Positions 1 to 11,930 of a stretch of 64,000 nt of DNA are shown here, in pieces (position 1 is the first letter of the stretch; every line of letters begins with the position of its first letter). Under the pieces are notes generated by a model. That model had not been told where the DNA came from and did no database searches. It saw only the letters and a program-made list of their open reading frames with translations. The DNA comes from Lunularia cruciata (taxonomy: Eukaryota > Streptophyta > Marchantiopsida > Lunulariales > Lunulariaceae), in contig OX419757.1 of the NCBI GenBank assembly GCA_948567375.1, forward strand, positions 57,223,665-57,287,664. The letters are read 5' to 3'. The position numbers and the translations under genes were made by a program.

Positions 1-59
1 TTAATATCCATTCTATGCAAATGAGGACACTTGTGATTCAATTTTTCATCTATAGTTAT

Positions 60-310
60 GATCCATGTTTCATCTTCTTCTTTGTGATACACTCTTTAGT
101 ACATTCATCTTTCTAATCTATAGTAGACTTGTAAGACTTGATATATCTTACCCATTTCTTCTACAATCTTTCCCTTATCATAGTACTTGGAAGTCCTATC
201 CTAAAATTCATGAGAAATGTGGCCATCATGCTAAAAGCAATGCTCTTTTGCATAGGCTTCTTACAAATTCCTCATGAATCTGAATGAAGTGCTCTTGATT
301 ATCAAGAGAA
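60..310 (-). pseudogene. Fragment of an unassigned repeated coding sequence
   Basis: Read on the minus strand, this gives a peptide containing KKPMQKSIAFSMMATFL. It matches a minus-strand peptide around 48640-48885 containing RKPVQKSMALSYMATYL. Shared spacing and conservative substitutions suggest both derive from the same protein. The frame is broken by stops and a frameshift. I do not recognise the family; a transposon-encoded protein is possible because the sequence is dispersed. Confidence 0.35.
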
Positions 311-1481
311 TATAAAATCTATGCATAATGATGAGCCACCATCCTAAATTTATCCTTGTTTGGCTTAACTTTACCTTTACTTGCTGAAAGCATCTCCAAG
401 GAAGGCCTTGAAGTCATTGATGAAGGCATTGAGGAGGACTTTATGCTCAACAACTCCATGAATCTACCAAATCCACCAGTTGAAAGGGGATCAAGAAATC
501 AGTTGTATGCAGAGAAGAGAAGCAAGAGAGAGTAGACCAAATGTCAATGAGAAGCAAAGAAGAAGAGGACTCTATAGGTGGAGAACTCACTTTTGAATAT
601 CAACCAAAGATAATTGTGTGTGTTGCATGGAGAACTTTAAATTGAAAGACAATTTTTTGGAACAAATACAACCTTAAATTGTACAAAAGGAGACAAAATT
701 CCTTGTGGGTTCAAAGGGGAGGGAAAATTTTGCAGCAAGATTGGTCCACATAGCCACCCTCATGGAAGTCTTTTTTTCATTTTGAATAGTTGAGATGGTT
801 TTAAATGATGTGTCAAAATTTGCAAACCTCAAGTGCCATTTTATTATTATTATTATTTATCTTTTTCTAAGGGCATGGGTATATTAGATTTGAGTAGTTC
901 CCTATAACAGTCCCTCCCCCCATAAAATTCATGACAAGACTATTAGGGCATTTCAAGAATGTCCTTTTCATCTCCTATAAATGTCTCATAAGAATAATTA
1001 GGGGGTTTTGGAATTTAATATAGAGTGTTGGGTAAAGGGGATTTGAGATCTTTATGGGGGAGCCCCATTGCCATAAATTATCTATGAGAGATACAAATGT
1101 GACATGTATTGTTCTACAAGGGAGTCATGTGGTCCAATTCACATTAATTCTTTCTCTTAACTATTAAGTGTGGTTGGAAGTGTCATGGTGACCTATTGTT
1201 AGGATGTGGATGACATGGTAGAACTTGATGAAATGAATTTGGATTTGAAAATGATTTTGGCATCCAAGATAGGTGAGAGATGAATCCTTTGAGTTTTGAG
1301 TTAAATTTGAGGAATGGGAAGGAGAGAACTCAAGGAATAGGAATAAGTGGAATATATGATAGATGAGTACTTGGTGCATAAACCTATCTAGGTAAATGAT
1401 TTGGAGTAGAATGTCTATCTTTTGTTGCATTGAGTTGAGTCCAAGGAGTGGAATTTTGAGTTGGAACTCAAAGAGTAAGAG

Positions 1482-1603
1482 AGCTAGTGATTTCAAGAGA
1501 TCCAATGCATCTATGATTTGGAATAGAATGTTTTGGAACAAGAGTGCTAGTGATGTCAAGAGATCCAATGTCTCAATGATGGATTGGAATGTACAAGAAA
1601 AAT
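1482..1603. repeat. Imperfect direct repeat, about 61 bp x 2
   Basis: Two adjacent units share the core GCTAGTGATxTCAAGAGATCCAATG, each followed by a GATTTGGAAT-like stretch. The second unit starts near 1543. Confidence 0.5.
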
Positions 1604-2026
1604 GAGAGATGAGTATTGAGTTCTCTATGTCGTGTGGAGGTACTCAATGCAAATATGAGTCCAAGGAGGAAATTTGGAGGTAGGAAGGGTACTTAACGAA
1701 GATATGAGTCCAAAGAAGGGAATTTTGAGTTGGAAGTTGTGTAGAACCATTGGTAGGGAGTTGGTAGGGCTAGAAACTAGCAAACAAAAGAAGAAACTCC
1801 AAACTTCAAGAAGAAAGAGAGTAAAATAATGAGTCCCATTATATTGGCTTGTATAGCTCTAAGTTAAAAGAGAGTTTGTTGCATGAGATAGAGACAAGAT
1901 AACAAGATTTGAGAGTCATAAATTTTGGAAATTGGATGATTCTCTCCTAAATCTTTATGGTTATAAATTTAAGTTGAATCCATTTTTGTGAGTCAGAGTA
2001 GAGGAGGAGATCCATGGGTTTCGTAT

Positions 2027-2275
2027 GGGCCATGTCTATAAGAGTTCTATAAAAAAACCCTAGTGAGTTAGTAGGAGTAACCAATAGGATTCACCCACAT
2101 AATAGAGTTTAAGAATACAAATGATAGGTTTTGTCATTATCAAGAGTTACCGCTAGCCTAGGTCCATGTCCATAACCATAAGAGTTATTTAAGAAAATCA
2201 CTATGGGTTAGAGGGTTAGTAAGAGTCACCCACATAGTAGAGGTTAAGGAAAAAATGATGAATTTTTTCATTATA
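2027..2275. repeat. Degenerate tandem duplication, about 134 bp
   Basis: Unit 1 (2027-2160) and unit 2 (2161-2275) share CCATGTCxATAA, a GAGTTxTxxAA stretch, TTCACCCACATA or GTCACCCACATA, and an ATGAT...TTTxTCATTAT end. Many differences and small indels suggest an old duplication. It has no visible coding capacity. Confidence 0.5.
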
Positions 2276-3040
2276 AAAAATGGTCAAGAAGGAAAATCAT
2301 GGAGTTTTTTTTAATTAATAAATAAGGTTATCATTAGCAATAGGGGTCAAGAAGTAAAATAATTGGGTCATATCTAGTTGGTAAACATCACCCAAAGGAA
2401 GGAAAAACTCTCTAGTAGTGGTTGAGAAGGAAAACCACTTGGTTCTCTCTAGTTAGAAAAATTCATTGGAGCTCCTTGGGCTCTCTTGTTAGTAGGAGTT
2501 AGATAGAGAAAAGATATGGTAGTTCTGTTGTTAGTCATATAAAAGAGGAAAGAGATTAGAGAAAAGAGATTGGAGAAGGTGGATCTTTTTAGATCTTTGC
2601 TAATGTTTGCAAATGTACAAGGACTAGCTAAGTAGCCTAGAATTTCCACATAATGCATATGAGAGAACATGATAGTAAGGGGTTTTGAGCTGGTATTGAT
2701 GTTTATTGGGAGGACAAATTGGGATTTTTAGAGGGTGTTTTCTAGACATTTGCTTTAATATGCCCTATTTCAATACCTAGCAAGAGTTGAAACATGAGAT
2801 TAAAAAGGCAATGTGGTGGTATTTGTCACTATGGCAAAGTGAAGTTGAACTTGACATTGATAGTAAGGATGGTTTTGAAGATTTGAGGATATGGATGAAG
2901 ATGAAAATTATGCTCATATTGAAGAATGTGCTATATTGTTACAATGGTGGCATTTTGCTCCTCCTTGCTCTTTGGTGGATAGAACCATTGCAAATTACCC
3001 TAGCTAATTCATAACAATGCTTTTCCAAAAGCTAGATCCA
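2276..3040. other. Host DNA, nothing recognised
   Basis: Only short open frames are present. The frame at 2787-3014 lies just upstream of the Harbinger fossil and could be its degraded N-terminal part, but no motif supports that. Confidence 0.4.
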
Positions 3041-4000
3041 ATCTCTTTTAAACAATTGATGAGGATGGATGTAAATTAATTTGATACATTACTGGTTCTA
3101 GTTAAAGGTCATGATGTGTTCAAGTAGAAACACCCAAGAAGGAAGCAAACTTGGTGTGGATCCAACTTGCTATAGCTCTAGACCAATTTGGTCATAGTAG
3201 AAATGGGGCTTGTATAGCTTGAGTCACCAACTTGTGGGTATTAATGCATGGTACACCACACAATTCACTAATAGAGCAATAACAACCATTATAAAAAATT
3301 TAGCAAAAGAGGTTGTGTAGCTTGATAGGGAAGAAAGAGAAAGGATTTTGCAAGTATTTAGAGAAAAAGGAGTCTTGGGCTGCATGGGATTGGTTGATGA
3401 GACCCATTGGCTCAAAGACCAAAAGTTGATTGTGAAACATATTTTTAGTCGGAAAAGATCTTAATCCATCAATGGATAAGTAATTTCTGACAACATGAGG
3501 AGAATAATATGCTTCTCAAGTAGTAAGGATGCATTTGGTGTGGGTAAAGTTGTATGTATCTTGTGCTTGGTGTTCACTAGATTGTAGCAACACTAGATTA
3601 AAAAGATTGAAAAGGTTCTTGTATGCTTTGGTCACACTAGATTGCAATGATTCTTGTATTCTTTAGTCAATTCAGAATCACAAGTTCATGTGTTTAATAT
3701 TTTATCTTACATATTATCATGTAGGGATCCATGGCTCTTGCCATGACATTACTTGTCTAAAAATGTCAACCTCATGGATGTAGTTGAATACGAGACAAGC
3801 CAACAAGTCATTTGGTTCCATCAATATCTTTAGGTGATTTAGCCTATGTGTATCTCATACTTGTGTTCTCAATGAGCAATGCATAGGGATTTTGAAAGGT
3901 AGATGGTATTCATTGTGCAAATTGAGAGTTCAGCTAAAAGGAATCCAAGTAGAAATAGATATTTAGTGTATGCATTATTTTGTTTGATGTTTTGATTAAC
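3041..4000 (+). pseudogene. PIF/Harbinger (HARBI1-like) transposase fossil
   Basis: Scattered frames on the plus strand follow the order of a plant PIF/Harbinger DDE transposase. First comes FKQLMRMDVN near 3050, like the N-terminal F+xxFRM region. Next is an RNGAC segment near 3200, then GCMGLVDETHW near 3380-3410, the usual GxxGxxDGTH block with the first Asp. GIHGSCHDI near 3724-3750 carries the second Asp. NEQCIGILKGRW near 3870-3907 is the VExxFGxLKxRW block with the catalytic Glu, and CMHYFV near 3970 matches CxxLHN. The family catalyses DNA cut-and-paste transposition. Several stops and frameshifts break this copy, and I could not find terminal inverted repeats or a 3-bp TSD. Confidence 0.65.
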
Positions 4001-4281
4001 ACACAAGACTTGTGGGATGATGAAGATAAATACATAGAGAGTTTAGGGGCAAACATTCCCATTGTAGCTCAAGAAATATCTAACAAAGATAGATACTGAT
4101 TCAAAAGAGAGAATACAAGATCACATGTTATAAGTGGTTTCATCTCCTTTAACTAACTTTTTAGGGTTTTTGAACCCTTGATCATTTGATCATTTTTAAG
4201 CAAGTCCTAAGACTTTGACAAGATTTTGACATACTATAATATCTATACTAGTTTTGTATTATCCCGTGTTACAAGCTATTG

Positions 4282-4799
4282 TGTAACAATATGGAGTTTA
4301 TAGATGAGTTAATCAAGACTAATTAAGTATCAAATAGGCCAAATTAGCCAAGAATTATAGGAAGATTCTAGAAACATCTAGGAAGCTATTTAGTATCTTC
4401 CAAGTATTAAGTAATGTGCATACCAAGCAATGATTTCTAAGAGGAAGCTTCTCGGGAAGCTTCTTGGGAAGCTTCTTGGCTAGCTTAGCTTGTTGGCCAA
4501 GTAGGTGGTTTTTTGAAGGAAGCTTCTTGGAAAGCTTCCCGACTAGCTTAGCTTGTATACCAAGTAGGTGACTTCTAGAAGGAAGCTTCTAAATAAGCTT
4601 CCCAATTAACCTCACTTACACTCAAAGAATGTGGCTTTTAGGAAGCTACTTGAGAAGCTTCTCAAGAGCCTTGTATGTTCCTTATAGATACCATAGCCCA
4701 AGCTCATGTAGGGAATTTAGAGGTTCTCTCATCAAGAGTCCCAATGTGATCTTTCACTTTGATCTTCTATTCTCCCATTTCTCTCCTTGGTCTTTTACA
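4282..4799 (+). repeat. 5' LTR of A1
   Basis: 518 bp, starts TGTAACAATATGG and ends TTTTACA. It holds about three degenerate 60-65 bp subrepeats (4440-4680) full of the palindrome GAAGCTTC, with the shared phrase TAGCTTAGCTTG. The 3' LTR is 496 bp and clearly diverged, so the insertion is old. Confidence 0.93.
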
Positions 4800-4800
4800 T

Positions 4801-4812
4801 TGGTATCAAAAC
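4801..4812 (+). other. Primer binding site of A1 (initiator tRNA-Met type)
   Basis: TGGTATCAAAAC lies one base after the LTR. The usual plant initiator-Met site is TGGTATCAGAGC; ten of twelve bases match. Confidence 0.85.
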
Positions 4813-5040
4813 AAGAATGGGGTGGATGGAATTTGTAGACAATCAAAACATTGATATTTTTGTGTCTATATACTATTGAAGCATCATTTCATGCTTTAGG
4901 TAGAATTTTCTAAATGCAATCATCTTGTCTGATGAACCCTTCGTACTTTTGATTGTAACTTATGGACAATGATGGACGTGTTGTATCTACATGTTAACTT
5001 AGATAAATTATAGGTAGTTTGATAGAGTAGAAGCCATGGC

Positions 5041-5998
5041 GGAAATACCCAAAGTTATCATTACCATATAGTAACAAATTGAGCACCTTACTCAATTTTT
5101 CAAAGAACAAGATCATCAACAACAAAAGCATGTAAAGAGAGCACCAAGGAGAAGAGAAAATTCAATTTCTAAAGCCCAAGGTATTTGAAGGCAAGAACCT
5201 CAGAGATGAAATAGAGAATTTTGTGTTTGATGATGAATAATATTTTGAAGCTACAAATCCTCAAGATGAACATAAATAGATAGATTCTCTTGGCTTCAAG
5301 CCAATTGGATGGAGTGGCAAAAATATGGTGGAAATTCTGAATGGAGCAAGCTGAATGGAAATTTGTTGTGCCAATCTTGACATGGTAAAAATTCAAGAGT
5401 ATAATAATTGGACAATTCTAAGCTATAAATGCCACATGAGTCACAAGGGATATTTTGGCAAAGTTGAAGTAGATTGGTTTTATAAGAAGCTACATCACTC
5501 AATTCCAAAATATCATAATACAAATTCTAGATATATTAGAGGGTGAAGCTTTAGATCAATTTATGAGGGGCTTGAAGGCACACACCAAATTAGAAGTGAT
5601 CATGTGGGAGCCTAAACACTTGGAAGAAGCCATGCAGTTGGTTGAGCACTTTGATTCCTTGGTAGTGATAACTTTGTCTTGACCTCAACCTTCACAAAAC
5701 TTGCCCACACACTACATATGGGTGGAAGAGTCGGCACTAATAGAGATCAATGCCATCCAATAGAAAGAATTTTGCCCTAAAAATAGGGAAAGATTGCAAA
5801 AAAATGGTGGTTGCTTTATTATCACCAAATTGGGCATTGCATTGTTGAATATCTAAGAATAAGAATGGATGACAAATTGCCAAATGGAGTTCATGGAGCA
5901 TGATGATTAGAGAAACAAGGAATCTTATTAGGAGAACTTGAGTCATCTACTAGGAACTTGATTAGTTCCAATAGGATTGAAAGCTCAACCTATGTAAG
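5041..5998 (+). pseudogene. A1 gag remnant
   Basis: The reading starts at an ATG near 5036 (MAEIPK) and is broken by many stops. The most convincing part is 5522-5670, with a gag-type helix LEGEALDQFMRGLKAHTKLEV and later LEEAMQLVEHFDSL, matching the end of the retrotransposon gag domain. A damaged zinc-knuckle region (GCF...GIAL) lies near 5800-5850. Gag would form the cytoplasmic particle that packages element RNA. The equivalent in A2 lies at 38850-40006. Confidence 0.6.
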
Positions 5999-6300
5999 TT
6001 GCTTGACTTGCAAGGTATGAGATGTGATTATGCTTGTAGGATTTTGGTTAATTCTAAAAGTTCAAAGAATTACATGTCCATGCAATTAGCAAAGGAATTA
6101 AGTATTCCTATCAAGCCAATAATTGTAAGTAGATTGATTATGGCATATGGTAGGAAGTGTTTTGCATTCCATACCTCACATCTTGTTACATTCAAGATTG
6201 GGAAGGAGTATTTGGAGTGTATGAGGTTTATAGTGGAATCTCTACACTATCATATCATTTTAGGTTTGCATTGGCTTGAATATCATTAGGTTCAATTTGA
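5999..6300 (+). pseudogene. A1 aspartic protease remnant
   Basis: A 96-residue open frame contains ILVNSKSSKNYMS where the family has ILVDSGSSHNFMS. It ends in IILGLHWLEYH, the usual ILGxxWL block. The catalytic Asp is replaced by Asn and the active-site Gly by Lys, so it could not cleave. In active relatives the enzyme matures the Gag-Pol polyprotein. A2 carries the same domain at 38467-38847. Confidence 0.8.
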
Positions 6301-6525
6301 TTGGACAAGATAAAAATTAAAGTACAACACCAATGTAGAAATTAATTATTAGGTTGTTTGGCACCTTTGAGTAATACACCTAAGAATAATTAGTTCCAAG
6401 ATGGGAAGTTTATCAATAAAGTAGCCATAGAGCAAGCTTTGGAGGAAGATAAACCTATTTTTGTAGCGTAGATCAAGTCAGTTGCACATGGAGAGTCTGA
6501 TGAGCACTAGAAGCCTCATCAAGCA

Positions 6526-7571
6526 ATGGTTGACCAAATAGTTCAAGAGTTTGCAAATATATTTTCAGATGATCTGCCAATGGGATTACTATCTGATCAT
6601 GGTAAGCAGTTCAAGATTGAGTTATTGCCAAGAAGTACTCTAAGGAGTAGTCTAATCTATTGGCTCTCACCAAAAGAGTTGGATGAGCTTGGAACAACAT
6701 TGATGGAGTTGTTGGAGAAGGATTTCAAATGACATAGTATATCTCTTTAGGAATCATTGATACTATTTTTCTAAAAGAGGGATGGAGGACTTTGCTTTTG
6801 TATTGATTATCACGACATCAATAAAAAAATAATGAAGAATGCATATCCTTTGCCTTGAGTTGATGACTTGCTAGATGAATTGAGTAGAGCATGATACTTC
6901 TCCAAGTTGGATCTCTAAATTAGTTATTAGTAGATTTCTATTGATGGAGAAAAAATACAAAAGATTACCTTTTGCACAAGGTATGGGCATTTTGAATGCA
7001 AAGTTCTACCTTTTGGGCTCACTAATGCTCTAATAGTCTTCATAGATCAAATACATTTGGTGTTGGATGAGCTATTGGATTGGTATGTGATGGTGTTCTT
7101 GGATGATATTTTAATCCATAGCAAGATGGAGGTAGAATATACAAATCATGTGTGAGGAGACTTAAGGTGACTATAGCAATGGAAGTTCTACTACAAGAAA
7201 TCAAAGTGTGCCTTTTGGAGAATGAAATTACCTTCTTGGGTCATAAGATCTCACAAAGGAGATCAAGATAGAAGAGGAGAAAATCAAGGTCATTATTGAT
7301 TAGCCTACTTCAAAGGATGCCACATAAGTGCATGAATTTAATGGATTTGCAAGTTCTTATCTATGATTCATCTACTATTATGCTCATGTGACTGCATCTT
7401 AACTTTCAATGGACTACCAAGCATGAAGAAACATTCAAAAAGTTGAAACATATGGTATCTTCAAGACCCATTCTTCAACCATATAATCCTCAGCTACCTT
7501 GTGTGGTTGACTTTGATGCTTCTAACTTTGCCATTGGAGTTATGTTGCAATAGGAATTTCAAGATGAGTTT
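6526..7571 (+). pseudogene. A1 reverse transcriptase and start of RNase H
   Basis: The RT begins with the connection sequence (FANIFSDDLPMGL, then [11 protein letters not shown]). It continues in several frames through a degraded YxxINxKxxKNAYPLP block to FLDD at 7096-7107, the RT active site, which is intact. RNase H begins near 7500 with VVDFDASNFAIGV and stops at the B1 insertion. Many stops are present, one of them TAG for the second Gln in the conserved QQEF. Coding resumes at 13280 after B1. Confidence 0.8.
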
Positions 7572-8196
7572 TGTAATACCAATAGCTAGACATATTATCT
7601 AGAGGTGAAAATTGGCTTAGTAACATCTAGAAAGATATTACATATGATAACCTCATAATATCATTCTAGATGTTATGTATGATAGACTAGGTAGATTAGA
7701 TAGAGGTGTCACCAAAAGAGTACTTATACTAATAGGGTAAGAGTGAAAAATAGCCAAAAAAATGTAGAGTCAATTTTGGAGGCCAAAATGGATTAATTAG
7801 GCCTAAAATATAAAAATTCCTCCAAAAAAAGATGAGGTATGCCTTCCTTCCCCTTTTTTGTCTCATTGAGAGCTTTCCAAAATATCTCATCCATGTAATG
7901 ATGAGATTTATATAGGAAGATTCCTTAAAGACTCCCTCCAATCAATGATGGTTTGAACAACCAAATAGGGTTAGAATTGACATGTCACCCATGCATGCAA
8001 ATAATGTAAGGGTAGATCTTGCTGAAATGTCACCTATCTATGTATCTAATCCAAGAGTGGAGCTTCCTTTTAGGAAATACTCTTTGTTATATAATAAAGT
8101 CAAAGTGCTACTTTAGGGCATTGAAGTATTGAAGGTGAAGCTTTGTGTTTCTTCTCTTGTGTTTCTCTTAAGACCACCTATCCTCAAAATATTATA
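7572..8196 (+). repeat. 5' LTR of B1
   Basis: 625 bp, beginning TGTAATACCAATAGCTAGAC. This is the B-LTR subtype without the 156-bp internal duplication seen in B2. A TATA-box-like stretch is at 8088-8098. Confidence 0.9.
8088..8098 (+). promoter_or_regulatory. TATA box of the B1 5' LTR
   Basis: TATATAATAAA lies about 100 bp before the LTR end. The same element occurs in the other B LTRs (13173-13183; TATATAAT at 42689-42696), which supports a conserved core promoter for the family. Confidence 0.55.
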
Positions 8197-8197
8197 A

Positions 8198-8209
8198 TGG
8201 TATTAGAGT
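8198..8209 (+). other. Primer binding site of B1
   Basis: TGGTATTAGAGT follows the LTR by one base. It matches initiator-Met TGGTATCAGAGC except for two C-to-T changes. B2 has the perfect version. Confidence 0.85.
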
Positions 8210-8555
8210 GGGTGTTTCAATCCAAGAGAGTGGATCACCCTTCTTGGAGGAACATGGCTTACTAAGATTGAGTAATCTTGAGGAGAGAAACCATAGTTCA
8301 ATTGATATATTAGGAGTGTATTAGAGAAGAAAATGGTATGGAGGCCCTAAGAGGACAATATCTAGTGCCTCACTTTCCATTCTTCAATCTATTCCACATC
8401 AAGATTATGTACATCCAACATGAGAAAGTGAGAGTGTATCTTGTTTCCATTTTGGAGTAGAGTTCATGGATATAGTGATTAATTTACTAGACTCGGTGAT
8501 TTGCTTGAGATGATCTATGATAGAGAGTGAGATTTGGCAATCTACATTCTATTAT

Positions 8556-9905
8556 GATGGATCTAAATATATCAAGTCCTCTCCCTTTCAACACTCAAGT
8601 AGAAATTTGTTATGCGGTTAGACCAAAAGTAATGTTTAACAATTTCATAGTCCATAATTTTGGTGAAGAATATTATCAATGAGTGAGAGCCTCTAAAGTC
8701 TCAATAGTCTATGCCTCCTCTTGAGTGATCATATTAACCCTCTATTGAAGTAAGAAGTAGCAATTGAGTAGTTGTTGTGTGTAGGAATCATGGATCTGTA
8801 GTTGCAAGAGTTGATGCAAGGAATGCAAGGGATTTTGAACAAGTTTTAGGAGATCAAGTTGACCATGGAGGCATTGCAAAGTCAAGTCTGTACCTTTAGG
8901 AATGATTAAGCAATGCATAAAGGGGAGTCATCCCAAAATCCAACACCAGCGGTCAAAGTACATGGAAAGTCACTCATGCCAATGACACCGACCATAATGT
9001 GGCTTCATTGTTAACCTAGGTTGGTCAACAATGAAGCCACATTGTTACTACGGATGAAGAAGACATAAAATAGTGAGCTTTACAAGGGACAATGTTCCTG
9101 TAACAATGGGAGTAATGAAGAATTGGATTTCAGGAATGAATCAATACTTTCAATTATTCTTGATTAAAATCATTGATCATTCCACAAGTATATTTGCATG
9201 TGGGTACTTGATTGATAAAACCTTCATGTGGTATGATGCTTGGGAAGGATCAATGTTTGAAAAAAGGAAGAGAGATCACTTGGATGGCCATGCAAGAAGG
9301 GCTATTGATCTTCTAATCCGTGGATTCTATGTAAATTGCCCAAACCCGACATGGGATTTGAAGCAAAAGAATAGTGTATAAGAGTATATTCTTATATTTG
9401 GAGGTATTCCTTGATCTATAGGTTACAATAACTGACATGAGTCAAGTAGAATCTCTAAAGGGTTAAAATATCAAATTCACCAAGAAGTAATAGTACAAAA
9501 CCCTTGCACGGTTTTTGAAGCCATTGCTTGTACTCAAAGAATAGCAAAGGCGCTTTGAGGAAGTGAAGTGGGAGTCCCAACTCAACATTATTGGGTTGAA
9601 ACACAACACTTTGGTGGACCAATCCTTATAGAATTGTACAACATTCAATTCCAAGAATGAGGAGCATGACCACTCCAAGGAGAATTGAGATGGGTCAAAG
9701 AAATGAGAGATGGGGTCCCACAAGGAGAAGAAACTCAAGAGAAACAATGTTGTTGTTATAATTGTGGTTGAGTTGAGCATCTAGCCATCAATTTTTGTCC
9801 TCATTTTCTTAGAGATCCTTGGTCTCCATATAGGGAATCTTTGAACAACATGGAGAGACAAACTAAAGAGGAAGATGCGGACATCAGATCAGAAAATAAA
9901 GATCA
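8556..9905 (+). pseudogene. B1 gag remnant with zinc knuckle
   Basis: It starts at ATG 8556, in the same context as the B2 gag. The core gag domain is open at 9073-9381, with NWISGMNQYF and IFACGYLIDKTFMWYDAWE as landmarks. The zinc knuckle near 9748-9792 reads CYNCG, a stop, then H...C, so the CCHC box is damaged. It corresponds to B2 31016-32350. The protein would be the capsid/nucleocapsid. Confidence 0.75.
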
Positions 9906-9989
9906 CCAATAAATGTAACTCACACCCCTATTGGCTCAATGGAGAAGCAAAAAAGCAAGGTAAGGAATAGGACAAGTGCGTAGAGATTA

Positions 9990-10310
9990 ATGAAGACAAC
10001 TCATAATAGATTGTCATAAATGGAGTCTTGAAAAGCAATCAAGTGAGAGTATTGATAGACCCTAGAGCAACAAAAAATTTCTTGTCTCACTTTGTTACAA
10101 TAAAGTTGGGGATGGATCTAGTAGAAGGATGAGAATGAAGAAGTAGAATTACCTAATGGGCATATAGAGAGGATTGCGTCATTACCTAAAAAGGTAACAC
10201 TCTCTATAAGAAAGTATCAAGAAGCAATTGAGTGATACAATTAGTTTGTTATGATGTTATCTTAGAGATGCCATGGATGAAGCACTACAATTGCATAATT
10301 AATTGGAGGA
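9990..10310 (+). pseudogene. B1 protease remnant
   Basis: The frame contains RVLIDPRATKNFLS (usual VLIDSGATxxFLS) and a following MPWMKHYN block. Asp is kept but the DSG triad reads DPR. B2 reads DPG at the same place. Confidence 0.75.
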
Positions 10311-10439
10311 AGAAAGTAGTGAGAACTCACCAATAGAAGATCATTGGGGTTAAAGAGGGAGTACATAGGCAAGAATTACTTTACGTCTTTATGTCATAGG
10401 GACAACAACAATATGTAGGACAAATATATGTTTCATGGG

Positions 10440-11370
10440 CCTAATAAGAGAAGTTTAGAGTACACAACTTGATGGACAAGTTCTTGAGAAACTGAAAGAT
10501 GTGGTCAATGAGGTTCAAGATGTCTTCTAGGATGACTTGCCCTTAAGATTACCACCAAAAAGGAGAGTAGATAATAAGATTGAGATAATTCTTGGGAAAA
10601 CACCTCCTTATAAGGCTCCATATTGTCTATCACCTCATGAGTTGGAGTAGTGTAAGGCTCAAATCAAGGATATGTTGCAAAAAGGGTCTATCCAACCCAC
10701 ATATCACTATATTGGTCTCTTGTCTTGTTTGTGAAGAAAAAGGATGGTACAATGCGCATGTGCATTGACTAGCAAGGCCTAAATAAACAAATAGTGAAGA
10801 AAAAATACCCCTTACCTCACATGAATGACCTATTTGATCAAATCAATGGGGAAAGATACTTCACCAAACTTGATCTACAAAGTTGCTATAACCAAATCTG
10901 GATTGTGGAGGAAGATGTCCACAAAACTACCTTTGAAATGAGGTATGGCCACTTTGAGTATCGGGTGATGCCAATTGGCCTCACCAGCACACGAACCACT
11001 TTCATGGGTTTGATGAATGATATATTTTGTCCATACTTGGATAAATCTATTTTCATTTTCCTAGATGACATTCTTGTTTATAGTAAAACAATGATAGAAC
11101 ACAAGCAACTTCTACAAGAAGTCCTCCAGATTCTATGATGGAATTAATTGTACACCAAAATTTCAAAGTGTGAGTTTGGCAAGTCTAAAGTTAACTACTT
11201 GGGGCTTAGAGTAAGTGCAAAAGTTATCCAAGTGTTAACAAATAAAATACAGGTCATTCAAAAATGGAGTGCTCCAAAAGATAAGACTCAACTCAAGAGT
11301 TTCTTGGGATTGATGTGGTTTTATCTCAATTTGTCAAGGACTTCTCCAATGCTGCACAACCTCTAATGGC
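10440..11370 (+). pseudogene. B1 reverse transcriptase
   Basis: Segments in order: [65 protein letters not shown] and FLDDILVYS at 11058-11084, then [14 protein letters not shown]. The active site FLDD is intact. The longest open part is 10794-11138. Stops interrupt it before 10794 and near 11139. Confidence 0.85.
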
Positions 11371-11930
11371 ACTATTTGGCAAGGGGAAGAAATGGATATG
11401 GGGAATTGCATAAGAATTGGCCTTTTAGGAATTGAGAGATGCATTACTATATGCACCAATCCTGAAATGGTATGACCTAAAACAACCAATCAAGTTGGAT
11501 ATAGATGTATTAGGCATAACAATAAAAGCAATCCTACAACAAGAGTGGCATGATGGATGACACCCAATTTCATATTCTCTTGAAAGTTATTATTGGTAGA
11601 GCAAAACTATCATACCACCAAATGAGAAGAGTTGGCCATTATCCTTGCAACAAGCATTGGAAGCATGATCTTGGTGAGAAGACATTTGTAATGGAGACAA
11701 ACCAAAACCTTTAGTCTACCTTGAGACACAAAAAGATCTACCTTGTTGATAGATTTGTTGTATGGAATAGAGGCAAAGGTTTAACATGACAATCACATAT
11801 GTGGAAAGCAAGAAGCAACTTGCAGATGCATTTACGCAAATGCCTATGGCAAACAATCAGGTGGTAGAGGTCAAGATGAGCCTTGAATTTTGGCCAAGGA
11901 TTCTTGTTGCTACAAAAACTAACCCATAGA
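11371..11930 (+). pseudogene. B1 RNase H remnant
   Basis: Stop-rich sequence matching B2 33790-34330: a WYDLKQPIKLDIDV region with the first acidic residue, then QQEWHDG, later TMTITYVESKKQLADAF. It degrades the RNA strand of the hybrid in active relatives. Confidence 0.65.

Larger units (their letters stand above)
1..2026. other. AT-rich host DNA without a confident gene
   Basis: All frames are short and stop-rich. Two things stand out: a minus-strand coding-like fragment at 60-310 and a short direct repeat at 1482-1603, both listed separately. No promoter, RNA gene or LTR boundary was recognised. Confidence 0.6.
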
